A DNA stretch of 64,000 nt from Pyrinomonadaceae bacterium (GTDB lineage: Bacteria; Acidobacteriota; Blastocatellia; Pyrinomonadales; Pyrinomonadaceae). This document shows, one piece after another, positions 34,897 through 43,602 of the stretch. Under the pieces are notes generated by a model. It saw only the letters and a list, made by a program, of their open reading frames with translations, searched no databases and was not told where the DNA came from. Positions within the stretch are counted from its first letter, which is position 1. Each line of letters begins with the position of its first letter. The translations under genes and the position numbers were made by a program. Where the stretch lies: the NCBI GenBank assembly GCA_030841105.1, contig JAVEDE010000027.1, positions 27,510-91,509 of the forward strand, read 5' to 3'.

Positions 34897-35934
34897 TTAG
34901 CCGAAGAACAACTCGGCGACGTGATAAATCTCTTCACTCAGTTTCTTGATCTCGCGCACGGCCTCGTCGAGCGGGAAACTGACGACGCGCCGCCCGTGGA
35001 GCGCGGCCATGTGCCCCCATTCGCTCGCGGCCACCATGTCGTAAGCCTTGATGCCGAAGCGCGTGGCGAGCACGCGGTCGAAGGCGGTCGGAGAGCCGCC
35101 GCGCTGGACGTAGCCGAGTTGCGTGAAGCGCGTCTCGATGCCGGAGATGCGTTCGATCTCGCGCGCGACGAGCATGCCGATCCCGCCGAGCCGACCCTGC
35201 CGGTAAATCTCCCGGCTGTTCTCTTCGCTCAGGAAATTCTCTTCGGGCACGGGGCGCGCGTTCTCGGCCACGACGATGATCGAAAAGGCGTTGCCCTGAT
35301 CGGCGCGGTGACGCAGGAAGTCGCAGACGCGCGAGAGGCGGAAAGGGTGTTCGGGGACGAGCACCACGTCCGCCCCGCCCGCGATGCCGCCGTAGGCCGC
35401 GATCCAGCCCGTGTGTCGCCCCATCACCTCGACGACCATCACGCGATGATGCGACTCCGCCGTCGAATGCAGACGGTCAATGGCATCCGTCACGACGCTG
35501 ACCGCCGTGTCGAACCCGAAGGTGAAGTCAGTGCCGCCGACGTCGTTGTCAATAGTTTTGGGGACGCCGACAATCGGGTATTTGTGCTCGCGCCACATGT
35601 CGCGCGCGGTGCGCAGCGTCCCGTCGCCCCCGACGACGATGAGCGCGCCGAGTTCGTGCTTCTCCCAGTTGAGGCGGATGCGTTCGAGGTGGCTCGCTTC
35701 GTCGAACGGGTTGGTGCGGGACGTGCCGAGAATCGTGCCGCCGCGCGGGAGAATGCCGGAGACGGAACTGCGCGTGAGCGGGACGATGTCGTCTTCGATG
35801 AGGCCGCGCCAGCCGTTCCTGACGCCGAAGACCTGCGCGTCTTCGACCAGTGCGCGACGCACGACAGCGCGAATAACTGCGTTGAGACCGGGGCAATCGC
35901 CGCCCGCGGTCAGAATCCCTATGCGCACACTCAT
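34897..35934 (-). CDS. pfkA: 6-phosphofructokinase
   Basis: Phosphorylates fructose 6-phosphate to the 1,6-bisphosphate in glycolysis, 345 aa. GILTAGGDCPGLNAVIR is at the N-terminus, VVGGDGTL near 95, VPKTIDNDVGGTD near 118, EVMGRHTGWIA near 161 and RGGSPTAFDR near 271. The GGDG form points to ATP rather than pyrophosphate, while Lys in PKTIDND is the PPi-type residue. This combination is known in the mixed (group III) PFK clade, so the phosphoryl donor should be checked. It starts at the ATG at 35934, divergent from tsaB. Confidence 0.93.
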   Translation of the reverse strand: MSVRIGILTAGGDCPGLNAVIRAVVRRALVEDAQVFGVRNGWRGLIEDDIVPLTRSSVSGILPRGGTILGTSRTNPFDEASHLERIRLNWEKHELGALIVVGGDGTLRTARDMWREHKYPIVGVPKTIDNDVGGTDFTFGFDTAVSVVTDAIDRLHSTAESHHRVMVVEVMGRHTGWIAAYGGIAGGADVVLVPEHPFRLSRVCDFLRHRADQGNAFSIIVVAENARPVPEENFLSEENSREIYRQGRLGGIGMLVAREIERISGIETRFTQLGYVQRGGSPTAFDRVLATRFGIKAYDMVAASEWGHMAALHGRRVVSFPLDEAVREIKKLSEEIYHVAELFFG

Positions 35935-35976
35935 CAGTACAACCGAGTGGAAAAAGCTCTTCCCCGAGCCACCTGT

Positions 35977-36005
35977 TTGCTTGAATTTAAAGTCGCGCCT
36001 ATAAT
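35977..36005 (+). promoter_or_regulatory. sigma-70 promoter for tsaB-rimI
   Basis: TTGCTT (35977-35982), a 17-bp spacer and a perfect TATAAT (36000-36005), 18 bp before the tsaB ATG in the pfkA/tsaB divergent gap. Confidence 0.6.
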
Positions 36006-36023
36006 CGCGCGGCATACCAGCCG

Positions 36024-36899
36024 ATGTCAAACTTGAGAAGCGAAAGTGAGACCACACGCCCGCGAGACGCGCACGCCGATGCCGGCCTGACGGCATCGCC
36101 CGACGCGCCGCTCATCCTGAGCCTCGACACGGCGACCGAAGTGAGGAGCGTCGCCGTCGTGCGCGGCGCGCGCGTGCTCGCCTGTACGCGCGGCCGCGTG
36201 TTGAGGGAAAACTCCGCGCGCGTATTGCACGACGTTGAAGAGGCGTTAACTGCCTCCGGCGTCAAACTCGCCGAAGTAGAACTCTTCGCGGCGGCGACCG
36301 GGCCGGGCAGTTTTACCGGCCTCAGGTCAGGACTCGCGACCGTCAAGGCTTTCGCCTCGACATTGAACCGGCGGGTGGTCGGCGTCCCCACGCTCCACGC
36401 CATCGCTTACGCCTGCGGCGCGGCGGCGCGCGTGGTGGCCTGCCTGCCCGCGGGGCGCGGCGAACTGTTCGCGCAGTTGCTCTCGGTTGACGACGCGGGC
36501 GCGGTGAGAGAGTTGAGCGCGCCGTCGCACCTCAGTCCGTCGGCGTTGTTTGAGAAAGCCGCGAACTGGGGCGGCGACTTGAAGTGGGCGGGAACAGGCG
36601 CGCACGCACAGGCGGGTGCGCTCCGCGAGTTTGCGGTCGAGAAGGGGATTAGATGGCGTGACGGTGAAGCCCAAGGCACAGTCGAGTCCGGCGCGGAGGA
36701 CGAAGTAAGCGCAGTCGAATCCGATGCGGGGGGCGAAGTGAGTTGGACGCTCGCGCCGCCGTCGGAGTCTTATGCGGAAGAGATCGCCGCGCTCGGTCTG
36801 ATGAGTTACCACAAGGGAGACACGTCGGCGGCGGAAGATTTACAGGCGCTCTACGTGCGTCTGTCAGATGCGGAGTTGAACGAGAGATGTCGAGCGTAG
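36024..36899 (+). CDS. tsaB: tRNA threonylcarbamoyl-adenosine biosynthesis protein TsaB
   Basis: ASKHA-fold partner of TsaD in t6A synthesis, 291 aa. The core starts LILSLDTATEVRSVAVV near residue 31 and contains ATGPGSFTGLRSGLATVKAFA near 93, the TsaB hallmark, then VGVPTLHAIAYA. It is longer than the usual 220-240 aa because of a hydrophilic N-terminal extension of about 28 residues and an acidic insertion near 205-240. It overlaps rimI by 13 nt. tsaD and tsaE are not in the window; tsaC is at 25619. Confidence 0.9.
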   Translation: MSNLRSESETTRPRDAHADAGLTASPDAPLILSLDTATEVRSVAVVRGARVLACTRGRVLRENSARVLHDVEEALTASGVKLAEVELFAAATGPGSFTGLRSGLATVKAFASTLNRRVVGVPTLHAIAYACGAAARVVACLPAGRGELFAQLLSVDDAGAVRELSAPSHLSPSALFEKAANWGGDLKWAGTGAHAQAGALREFAVEKGIRWRDGEAQGTVESGAEDEVSAVESDAGGEVSWTLAPPSESYAEEIAALGLMSYHKGDTSAAEDLQALYVRLSDAELNERCRA

Positions 36900-37396
36900 A
36901 CCTCGCCGCCGAACCACGGCACACCGATTACCTGATCGAGCCGATGACGCCGCACGATCTGCTTGAGGTCGTCGAGATCGAAGAGGCGTGCCGCCTGAGC
37001 CTGTGGGGCTGGGATTCCTATTACGGCGAACTGGCGCGTCCCGAAGCGATCATGATCGTCGCGCGCCGCGCTCGCGCCGACAAGCAAACGGGACACGCCC
37101 TCTACGGGTTTCTCAGCGCGCGCGTCTCCGCGCAGGAGTTGCACATCAACAATATCGGCGTACACGAAGCGGCGCGCCGCCGCGGGGTCGGCGACGCGCT
37201 CATGCGTGTCGCCGTGACGACGGCCATGCGGCAGGGCGCGCACGCGGCCATCCTCGAAGTGCGCGCGGGCAACGTCGCGGCGCAGTCGCTCTACCGGCGA
37301 TACGGTTTCGAAGTCGTCGGACGGCGGCGTCAGTATTACCGCGACCCACCGGAGGACGCGCTCCTGATGCGCGCCTCGCTGAAATCTCCCACTTGA
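36887..37396 (+). CDS. rimI: ribosomal protein S18-alanine N-acetyltransferase-like GNAT
   Basis: GNAT acetyltransferase, 169 aa. It has IEPMTPHDLLEVVEIEEACR near 18 and the acetyl-CoA site HEAARRRGVGDALMRVAV near 97. The RimI-type C-terminal pattern EVRAGNVAAQSLYRRYGFEVVGRRRQYY follows near 122. The position directly after and overlapping tsaB is the common tsaB-rimI order, supporting RimI over an unspecified GNAT. The ATG at 36887 has GAGAG immediately upstream inside tsaB. Confidence 0.88.
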   Translation: MSSVDLAAEPRHTDYLIEPMTPHDLLEVVEIEEACRLSLWGWDSYYGELARPEAIMIVARRARADKQTGHALYGFLSARVSAQELHINNIGVHEAARRRGVGDALMRVAVTTAMRQGAHAAILEVRAGNVAAQSLYRRYGFEVVGRRRQYYRDPPEDALLMRASLKSPT

Positions 37397-37421
37397 TTCA
37401 GGGGCGGTTTTTAGCTACCAT
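37393..37421 (+). promoter_or_regulatory. sigma-70 promoter upstream of the DUF465 gene
   Basis: TTGATT (37393-37398), a 17-bp spacer and TACCAT (37416-37421). The -35 overlaps the end of rimI, and the leader before the 37526 ATG would be about 98 nt. Confidence 0.5.
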
Positions 37422-37525
37422 TTTCCCATCGAAATCATAAACGCGCGAAGGGCATCAACGTCTTGTCTCGAACGCGAATTGTTCACACCACCCGAACGCA
37501 TCTGCCAAAAGGAGGCTTCCCTGAA

Positions 37526-37768
37526 ATGGAACTGACCAACACGGACAGCTTGAGAGAGGAATTGATCATGAACGATCCTGAGTTTCGCGAATTGGCGCGT
37601 GAGCACGGACGCTATGAGGCACGCCTTAGCGAACTGACCTCCCTCGCTTACCCCAACGACGAGGAACAGTTGGAAGAGATCACTCTGAAAAAGAAGAAGC
37701 TGGCCGTTAAAGATCAGATGCACGAGATCATGCTCAGACATCAGCAGAGCGAAGAGCCGGCGCATTAA
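37526..37768 (+). CDS. DUF465/YdcH-family small helical protein
   Basis: 80 aa, two long helices with a turn: EHGRYEARLSELTSLAYPNDEEQLEEITLKKKKL is the classic DUF465 pattern (split at the NDEE turn). Function is unknown in the family. The ATG at 37526 is fixed by a strong AAGGAGG (37509-37515) 10 nt upstream; the frame is open from 37463 but those codons read poorly. It is a single gene between rimI and psd. Confidence 0.85.
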   Translation: MELTNTDSLREELIMNDPEFRELAREHGRYEARLSELTSLAYPNDEEQLEEITLKKKKLAVKDQMHEIMLRHQQSEEPAH

Positions 37769-37901
37769 AGCACCGCTCATACATGGCGCGCAGATTCGCA
37801 GTTGGTTTTAAAAGTTAAGGGAGGGGACGCCGTAGACTAAAAATACGTGCGCCCCCTTTTCTCATCTTCCCGCAACGTTTACGAAGAACAGGATCGAATA
37901 C

Positions 37902-38519
37902 GTGTTAAGAGACGGCATCCCCTTTGTCTTAGTCCCGCTCGCGGTCGCGCTGCTCGCGGCTCTCACCGGCTACTGGTACGTCGCAGTCCCGCTCCTGCTG
38001 CTCGCCCTCTTCATGGCCTACTTCTTCCGCGACCCGGAACGCACGTCCCTCTCCGAGCAGGACATCATCGTCGCCCCCGCCGACGGGCGCGTGACGCGTG
38101 TCGCCCAACTCATCCCGAACGACCCGCAGTCGCCGCAGGTCGTGAGCATCTTCCTGTCAGTCTTCGACGTCCACGTCAACCGCGCGCCCATCGCCGGCGA
38201 GATCGTAGACGTCGCATACACGAAGGGGCGGTTCATGATCGCCACGCGCGAGGAGGCGAGCGTCGTCAACGAGCAGAACGCGCTGACGATTCGCGGGGAG
38301 CGCATGACGGTCGTCTGCAAACAGATCGCGGGCGTGCTCGCGCGACGGATCGTCTGTTGGAAAAGCAAAGGCGAGAAGGTGACTTTAGGCGAGCGGTTCG
38401 GCCTGATTAAGTTTAGCTCGCGCACCGATCTGGTGCTCCCGCCGGAGGTTGAGATCGGTGTGCGCGTCGGGGATCGCGTGCGGGGCGGCGTCAGCGTGAT
38501 CGGGAGGTTGCGAGGATGA
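37902..38519 (+). CDS. psd: phosphatidylserine decarboxylase proenzyme, short form
   Basis: Makes phosphatidylethanolamine from phosphatidylserine at the inner membrane, 205 aa. One long hydrophobic stretch (about 8-41) precedes FFRDPERTSL. VAPADGRVTRV is near 58, FLSVFDVHVNRAPIAGEI near 83 and GLIKFSSRTDLVLP near 166. The last is the self-cleavage region, normally G-S-R with the pyruvoyl group formed from Ser; here the preceding Gly is Ser. The GTG start at 37902 is used. Its stop overlaps the pssA ATG (ATGA), so the two phospholipid genes are coupled. Confidence 0.9.
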   Translation: MLRDGIPFVLVPLAVALLAALTGYWYVAVPLLLLALFMAYFFRDPERTSLSEQDIIVAPADGRVTRVAQLIPNDPQSPQVVSIFLSVFDVHVNRAPIAGEIVDVAYTKGRFMIATREEASVVNEQNALTIRGERMTVVCKQIAGVLARRIVCWKSKGEKVTLGERFGLIKFSSRTDLVLPPEVEIGVRVGDRVRGGVSVIGRLRG

Positions 38520-39415
38520 ACACAGAGCCAGAGGAGATGGGGGACGCCCACGCGACTGAACCGCAGAAGGAGCGGCGCGGCATCCGCAAAGGTCTCTACC
38601 TGATCCCTTCCGCCTTTACCGCGGCCAACATCGGCATGGGCTATTTCGCCGTGATGGGAGCCTTGCGCGGGTTTCAATTACTCGAAGGGGGAACTGAGGC
38701 GGAACTCATCCAGGCCACTTCACATTTCGATAACGCATCTCGCGCCATCGGCTGGGCTGTCGTCTTCGACGCGTTGGACGGACGCATCGCCAGACTGACG
38801 AAGACCACTACCGAAATTGGCGTGCAACTCGATTCAATTGCCGACGTGGTGACTTTCGGCATCGCGCCCGCCGTCCTCGCCTACGCGTGGGGTTACGGCT
38901 CCGCCTTTGCGGAAGGCAGCAGCGCACACAAGTTAGGTTGGTTCATCTCCTTCATGTTTCTGATTTGCGGGGCTTTCAGGCTGGCGCGTTTTAACGTGCA
39001 GGCGTCACGCCCGCGCGTGCTTGCGGAGGGACTCGTCAAGGTTGACAAGAAAAACTTCGTCGGCCTACCGATCCCCATGGCCGGAGGCTTCATCGCCGCG
39101 CTCGTACATTTCTCACCCGCGCCGCTGTCGTTCCACGGGGTTGAGCGGGGCGCGATTTATAGCGGGCTGTTGATGGGCGCAATTGCGCTTTTGTCAGTCC
39201 TGATGGTGAGCACGGTGCGCTATACGAGTTTCAAAACCGTCGGCATCGGAAGGCGCAGCACGCGTCTGGCCGTCCTCGCTATCGCCGCGTCCGGCATGTT
39301 GGTCTGGCTGTATTCCCGTTACGTCCTCGTCTCCATCGTCGGGGCATACATCTTATACGGCTTGCTGGGGCGACTGGCAGGTTTATTCCGGCATCGTGGT
39401 GCAAGTCAAAATTAA
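38516..39415 (+). CDS. pssA: CDP-diacylglycerol--serine O-phosphatidyltransferase
   Basis: Transfers phosphatidyl from CDP-diacylglycerol to serine, feeding Psd just upstream. The 299 aa protein carries the CDP-alcohol phosphotransferase signature DALDGRIAR, then an eight-residue spacer, GVQLDSIAD near 78-103. Several membrane helices follow, including segments near 30-48, 110-125, 138-156, 185-205, 218-236 and 250-290. The first 20 residues are hydrophilic. GC content begins to fall within this gene towards the block on its right. Confidence 0.93.
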   Translation: MNTEPEEMGDAHATEPQKERRGIRKGLYLIPSAFTAANIGMGYFAVMGALRGFQLLEGGTEAELIQATSHFDNASRAIGWAVVFDALDGRIARLTKTTTEIGVQLDSIADVVTFGIAPAVLAYAWGYGSAFAEGSSAHKLGWFISFMFLICGAFRLARFNVQASRPRVLAEGLVKVDKKNFVGLPIPMAGGFIAALVHFSPAPLSFHGVERGAIYSGLLMGAIALLSVLMVSTVRYTSFKTVGIGRRSTRLAVLAIAASGMLVWLYSRYVLVSIVGAYILYGLLGRLAGLFRHRGASQN

Positions 39416-39493
39416 GTGTGTCGGCGAGGATTCCACTTAGACCGGGTTTGCAGAGAGCGGCTTATGTCCCGGCAAGCCTCCTACCGTTGATAG

Positions 39494-40663
39494 TCATGGA
39501 TTACTCTCCGGTGAGGATGGGGCGAAGGCCGTAAGTCCACGACGGGTCGGAATCAATAAAAGATTGTCGGCCACCAGCGGCGTGGCACCAGTGTTGCCCT
39601 CTTCACCCACCGGCAACGTGTTTAATTGCTTCCCGTCCCGCAGCGAGAGCACAATGCAAGCATCCCCCCCCAGAGGGGCAAAAAGCGCGCTTCGGGAATC
39701 TATTAAAGGGAGGGCTGCGATGCGTCCCGCTAGCTGTCTCTTCCAAATAAGCTCGCCCCGCCGTGGTGACAGTAAATAAACAAAATTATCCAGCGAGGTG
39801 ACTATGATTCCACTACCCGTCAGCGCCACCGCTTGCACGGCCGCGCCCGTCCTACGCCGCCACAACAAGCGACCATTTACTTCACCATAGGCATAGACAT
39901 AACCATCGGTCGCGCCGAAGTAGATAATATTATCCGCGATCGCAACAGTGCCCCGCAATGCGCCTCGCGTCCGATAACGCCAGAGCGGTGTCCCTGTAGA
40001 TTCGTCGAGAGCTAAGAGTGTTCCATCTTCACTCCCAATGTATAATCGTTTATTGTGAAGTGTAGGGTACGAAGAGAAGGCGCTCGTGTGCTGATATACC
40101 CATAAGATTTCGCCGGACGCCTTGTTGAAAGCATAGACACGTCCATCCGCTGAACCACCGAATAGTTTAGTCGCGGACGAGACGAGTCCCCCATGTATGG
40201 GGAAGTGAAGCGTCCTCATCCACAGAGTAATGCCCGTGCTCTGACTCAATGCCCGGATCGCCCCGGTTGAACGTAAGATTTGACGCGAGTTATTAGAGTC
40301 TTCACTTCTGGAGGCGAGATAGACGCCGCGTTCGTCCGCAATCGGAGAGGCCGAAAAATCTCCACCGATCTCGGTTTTCCACAGAAGTTGACCGTTTAAC
40401 ACATCTAGCGAGACTATTTCACCCGAGGTAAGCGGCAAATATAGTTGTCCGTTATTAGAAGTCGGGGACAGACTAGTGGTATTTTTAGAATCGAATTGCC
40501 AGCGAACTGTAAGTGGCGAAGAGAACGTCAATCCCTTTTCCGATATTTTGTCGTCGTAGGGCTTGCTTTGAACGTACGGCAAAAACGCAAAAATAAAGGA
40601 AAGTACGCAGAGTAATTGGCTTAGCATTATTTGATAAATATAAATTTGAGCTTTTTCACGCAT
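39494..40663 (-). CDS. PQQ-like beta-propeller repeat protein, BamB-like
   Basis: 389 aa. An N-terminal hydrophobic signal (about 12-30, LSQLLCVLSFIFAFLPYVQS) suggests export. The rest consists of repeated PQQ-propeller blades of the form (G)xVYAFxxxxGxLLWxxxT: SGEIVSLDVLNGQLLW, DGRVYAFNKASGEILW, DGTLLALDESTGTPLW, DGYVYAYGEVNGRLLW and others. It could be an outer-membrane assembly factor of BamB type or a periplasmic propeller of other function. No lipobox is evident. This is the first gene of the low-GC block and is divergent from guaA. Confidence 0.8.
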   Translation of the reverse strand: MREKAQIYIYQIMLSQLLCVLSFIFAFLPYVQSKPYDDKISEKGLTFSSPLTVRWQFDSKNTTSLSPTSNNGQLYLPLTSGEIVSLDVLNGQLLWKTEIGGDFSASPIADERGVYLASRSEDSNNSRQILRSTGAIRALSQSTGITLWMRTLHFPIHGGLVSSATKLFGGSADGRVYAFNKASGEILWVYQHTSAFSSYPTLHNKRLYIGSEDGTLLALDESTGTPLWRYRTRGALRGTVAIADNIIYFGATDGYVYAYGEVNGRLLWRRRTGAAVQAVALTGSGIIVTSLDNFVYLLSPRRGELIWKRQLAGRIAALPLIDSRSALFAPLGGDACIVLSLRDGKQLNTLPVGEEGNTGATPLVADNLLLIPTRRGLTAFAPSSPESNP

Positions 40664-40695
40664 TTTGCTTCAAACGTCAAAATCCAGCAAAAAAA

Positions 40696-40725
40696 TTGAC
40701 TTTATTGTTAAGATGCACGTTTATT
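40696..40725 (+). promoter_or_regulatory. candidate promoter for guaA
   Basis: TTGACT (40696-40701), an 18-bp spacer and the AT-rich TTTATT (40720-40725) in the 78-bp divergent gap. The -10 is poor. Confidence 0.35.
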
Positions 40726-40741
40726 TTATCACCCAAATACA

Positions 40742-42346
40742 GTGAAAACCATCAACGTCTCCGACCTTCCCAGCCCATTGGAGGATGCCTATAAAGTGGA
40801 ACCGACCAAGCATGATCTCATTCTTATACTTGATTTCGGCTCGCAATACACACAACTGATTGCCCGACGCATACGTGAAGCCGGGGTCTACTGCGAAATT
40901 CTACCTTTCAATACGCCCTTGGAAAAAATTCAACAACTCCAACCCCACGGCATCGTCCTGTCCGGTGGGCCTTCATCGGTTTATGATGCAAAAGCCCCAA
41001 AACTGTCTGACGGTTTTATTGAAAAAATTAATTGCCCGCTTCTGGGGATCTGCTATGGACTGCAACTCTTGGCTGTCGAGCTTGGCGGGGAAGTCAGTCC
41101 TTCACAAAATAGAGAATATGGGTACGCCAGACTTTCAATAACTGAATCTAATAGTCCTTTATTCGTGGGGCTGCCTGATGAAATTGATGTCTGGCTTAGT
41201 CACGGCGATTATGTAACCAAAATGCCTCCCGGCTTTCGCGCAACGGCGGTAACGAGTGGAGCGCTTAATGCGTTCGAGAGTTTAAGCAATCGCATATACG
41301 GGGTTCAATTCCACCCGGAGGTGGCGCACACGCCTTTAGGTGCTCAGGTACTGAATAACTTTGCGTTGGCAATTTGTCAGGCGCGTGCAGACTGGTCTCC
41401 CACGGCTATTATAGACGAACAAGTTAATAAGATTCGGGCGGAAGTAGGGACTGGTAAAGTGGTCTGCGGTCTGTCGGGCGGCGTTGATTCGACCGTCGCG
41501 GCGGCGCTGGTTCATCAAGCGATAGGCGAGCGCCAGGTGTGTGTGTTTGTAGATACAGGTCTCTTGAGGGAAGGCGAGTTTGAATCTACCTGCAACTTAT
41601 TTGAGCAGCAAATGAAGTTGAATGTGAGAGGTGTCCGCGCTGCTCAGAGGTTTTTGAAGGCTTTGGAAGGGGTTACAGACCCAGAGGAGAAGCGGCGAAT
41701 TATTGGACACCTTTTTATAGAGATTTTCGACGAAGAGGCCGCGCAGATCGGGCAGGTTGATTATCTGGTGCAGGGGACATTGTATCCTGATGTTATCGAA
41801 TCGGTGTCAGTCCTTGGCCCCTCAGCCGTGATCAAAAGTCATCACAACGTGGGCGGTTTACCCGAGCGCATGCGATTGCGCTTAATAGAGCCTTTGCGAG
41901 AATTATTTAAAGATGAAGTCAGGATTATCGGTAGAAGCCTGCAAGTGCCGCAAGAAATCCTAAGTCGCCATCCCTTTCCAGGTCCCGGTCTCGCCGTTCG
42001 CATTATTGGGGAAATCACGGAAGAACGGCTTCAAGTCTTGCGTGCGGCTGACCGCATCCTCGAAGAGGAATTGCGATTAGCGTCAATGTATGATTCAGTT
42101 TGGCAAGCTTTCCCGGTTCTATTACCCGTTTCTACCGTCGGCGTGATGGGAGATTATCGCACATATGAACGTGTAGTGGCGATCCGCGCCGTTACCAGTA
42201 TAGATGGGATGACGGCTGATTGGGCACGCTTGCCACACGATCTGCTTTCAAGAATATCTGCGCGGTTAGTTTCGGAAGTGCGAGGGATTAATCGCGTAGT
42301 GTATGACATCAGCTCGAAGCCCCCTAGTACGATCGAATGGGAATAA
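40742..42346 (+). CDS. guaA: GMP synthase (glutamine-hydrolysing)
   Basis: Converts XMP to GMP with glutamine as nitrogen donor, 534 aa. The N-terminal class I amidotransferase has LILDFGSQYTQLIARR near 27, VLSGGPSSVYD near 71, the nucleophile in LLGICYGLQ near 99 and QFHPEVAHT near 189. The ATP-pyrophosphatase domain shows VVCGLSGGVDSTVAAAL near 237. The C-terminal dimerisation domain has HPFPGPGLAVRI near 410 and ends KPPSTIEWE. The start is GTG at 40742 and the residues before DLILIL form a short extension. Codon use is visibly more AT-rich than in the left half of the window. Confidence 0.96.
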   Translation: MKTINVSDLPSPLEDAYKVEPTKHDLILILDFGSQYTQLIARRIREAGVYCEILPFNTPLEKIQQLQPHGIVLSGGPSSVYDAKAPKLSDGFIEKINCPLLGICYGLQLLAVELGGEVSPSQNREYGYARLSITESNSPLFVGLPDEIDVWLSHGDYVTKMPPGFRATAVTSGALNAFESLSNRIYGVQFHPEVAHTPLGAQVLNNFALAICQARADWSPTAIIDEQVNKIRAEVGTGKVVCGLSGGVDSTVAAALVHQAIGERQVCVFVDTGLLREGEFESTCNLFEQQMKLNVRGVRAAQRFLKALEGVTDPEEKRRIIGHLFIEIFDEEAAQIGQVDYLVQGTLYPDVIESVSVLGPSAVIKSHHNVGGLPERMRLRLIEPLRELFKDEVRIIGRSLQVPQEILSRHPFPGPGLAVRIIGEITEERLQVLRAADRILEEELRLASMYDSVWQAFPVLLPVSTVGVMGDYRTYERVVAIRAVTSIDGMTADWARLPHDLLSRISARLVSEVRGINRVVYDISSKPPSTIEWE

Positions 42347-42721
42347 GTGAGTAAATGACGGATGAGTTTCAGTCTAAGCCGACACACTTTGCGACGTGTT
42401 TAGAAAGGCACGTATCATATCTTGTTGATGTTAACTCCACACAGTCGCCGCATTGTGCATTAAGCCAGTGCTTTTATTAAGCATTAGCTTATATATCAAT
42501 ATTTTACTCTACTGTTTGATTCCAGCATTTGTTACTATCGTGGCTTTCTTAGATTTGAAACCTATATTTACCATGCACGATTGCTGGCATGATATTGTTG
42601 GATGGCAAGTTGTAGTTAGGTATAAGCCTGAGACTAGCAACCAACATTTTTATGGGCGGGGGGATCTCAATTTCATCAGTGTTAACAGAAACCCGTTAAA
42701 ATTGATTCCGGGGACATACCA
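42347..42721. other. 375-bp AT-rich gap between guaA and accA
   Basis: I see no convincing gene here. A frame open from 42453 with a hydrophobic beginning runs into accA but lacks a ribosome binding site and any family pattern. A promoter for accA presumably lies here but none stands out. accA appears N-terminally short, so part of its beginning may have been lost or altered in this stretch. Confidence 0.5.
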
Positions 42722-43522
42722 ATGCAGAACAAAGATATCAATGCATTTGAAAGAGTGAAGCTGGCGCGACATCCAGACCGTCCCTATACTCTCGATTTCG
42801 TTGAAATGATATTTGAGGATTTTGTTGAACTTAAGGGTGATCGTCGTTTTGCGGACGACCCGGCCATGGTCTGTGGTTTTGCGCGTTTCCATGGACTATC
42901 AGTCGGTATCATCGGTCAGCAAAAGGGTCGAGACACCAAGCAACGCCGCCATCGAAACTTCGGCATGCCGAAACCGGAGGGTTATCGCAAAGCCATGCGG
43001 GTTATGAGTTTGGCTGAGAAATTTAATCGCCCGGTTTTTTCTTTCATTGACACACCGGGAGCGTACCCTGGCATTGACGCTGAGGAGAGAGGGCAAGCCG
43101 AAGCTATAGCCAACAATTTATTAGAGATGGCGAAGTTAGATGTACGCGTGATTGTTACAATAATCGGGGAAGGTGGTTCGGGTGGAGCCCTTGGGATTGG
43201 TATAGGGGACAGAGTGCTGATGTTGGAAAATGCGATCTATTCCGTGATCTCACCTGAGGGGTGTGCGGCGATTTTATGGAAAGATGCTTCGCAGTCGCCA
43301 CTTGCGGCAGAGGCTTTGGGACTTACTGCTGACAACTTACAAAAACTGGGTATCGTTGATGAGATAGTAGCCGAGCCCGGCGTAGGTGCTCATACTTCAC
43401 ACCATGATGCCGCCAAGCTATTAGATCAAGCCCTCTGGAAAAATCTAGAGTCGTTAAAAAACGTCTCTCCAACTGAACTACAAGCGCGGCGTTATTCTAA
43501 GTTGCGCGCGATTGGACAATAA
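42722..43522 (+). CDS. accA: acetyl-CoA carboxylase carboxyltransferase subunit alpha
   Basis: Transfers the carboxyl group from carboxybiotin to acetyl-CoA with AccD, the first step of fatty acid synthesis. The 266 aa protein starts within the conserved [21 protein letters not shown] region. [12 protein letters not shown] is near 79, [23 protein letters not shown] near 102-124, [18 protein letters not shown] near 142 and [14 protein letters not shown] near 168. Typical AccA is about 315-320 aa and has some 45 more N-terminal residues. An in-frame TAA lies 14 codons upstream, so this is a genuinely short form or the start of a damaged reading frame. accD is not nearby. Confidence 0.92.
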   Translation: MQNKDINAFERVKLARHPDRPYTLDFVEMIFEDFVELKGDRRFADDPAMVCGFARFHGLSVGIIGQQKGRDTKQRRHRNFGMPKPEGYRKAMRVMSLAEKFNRPVFSFIDTPGAYPGIDAEERGQAEAIANNLLEMAKLDVRVIVTIIGEGGSGGALGIGIGDRVLMLENAIYSVISPEGCAAILWKDASQSPLAAEALGLTADNLQKLGIVDEIVAEPGVGAHTSHHDAAKLLDQALWKNLESLKNVSPTELQARRYSKLRAIGQ

Positions 43523-43571
43523 CGCGGGAATTCATTGAGGGGCATCTGATTCTGATAGGCAAAACAATTCG

Positions 43572-43601
43572 TAGCCAATGTCGGCGCGCCGACATTGGCT
43601 A
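43572..43601. terminator. 30-bp perfect palindrome between convergent accA and ssb
   Basis: Positions 43572-43586 are exactly complementary to 43587-43601 with no loop, centred on CGCG. It sits just before the ssb stop codon. Either strand would form a strong stem, so it probably ends transcription in both directions, though there is no T run. Confidence 0.65.
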
Positions 43602-43602
43602 T

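Noticed and set aside
42453..42758. 101-codon frame between guaA and accA
   Set aside because: It overlaps the accA start, has no binding site and no family pattern; an AT-rich gap easily gives such a frame.
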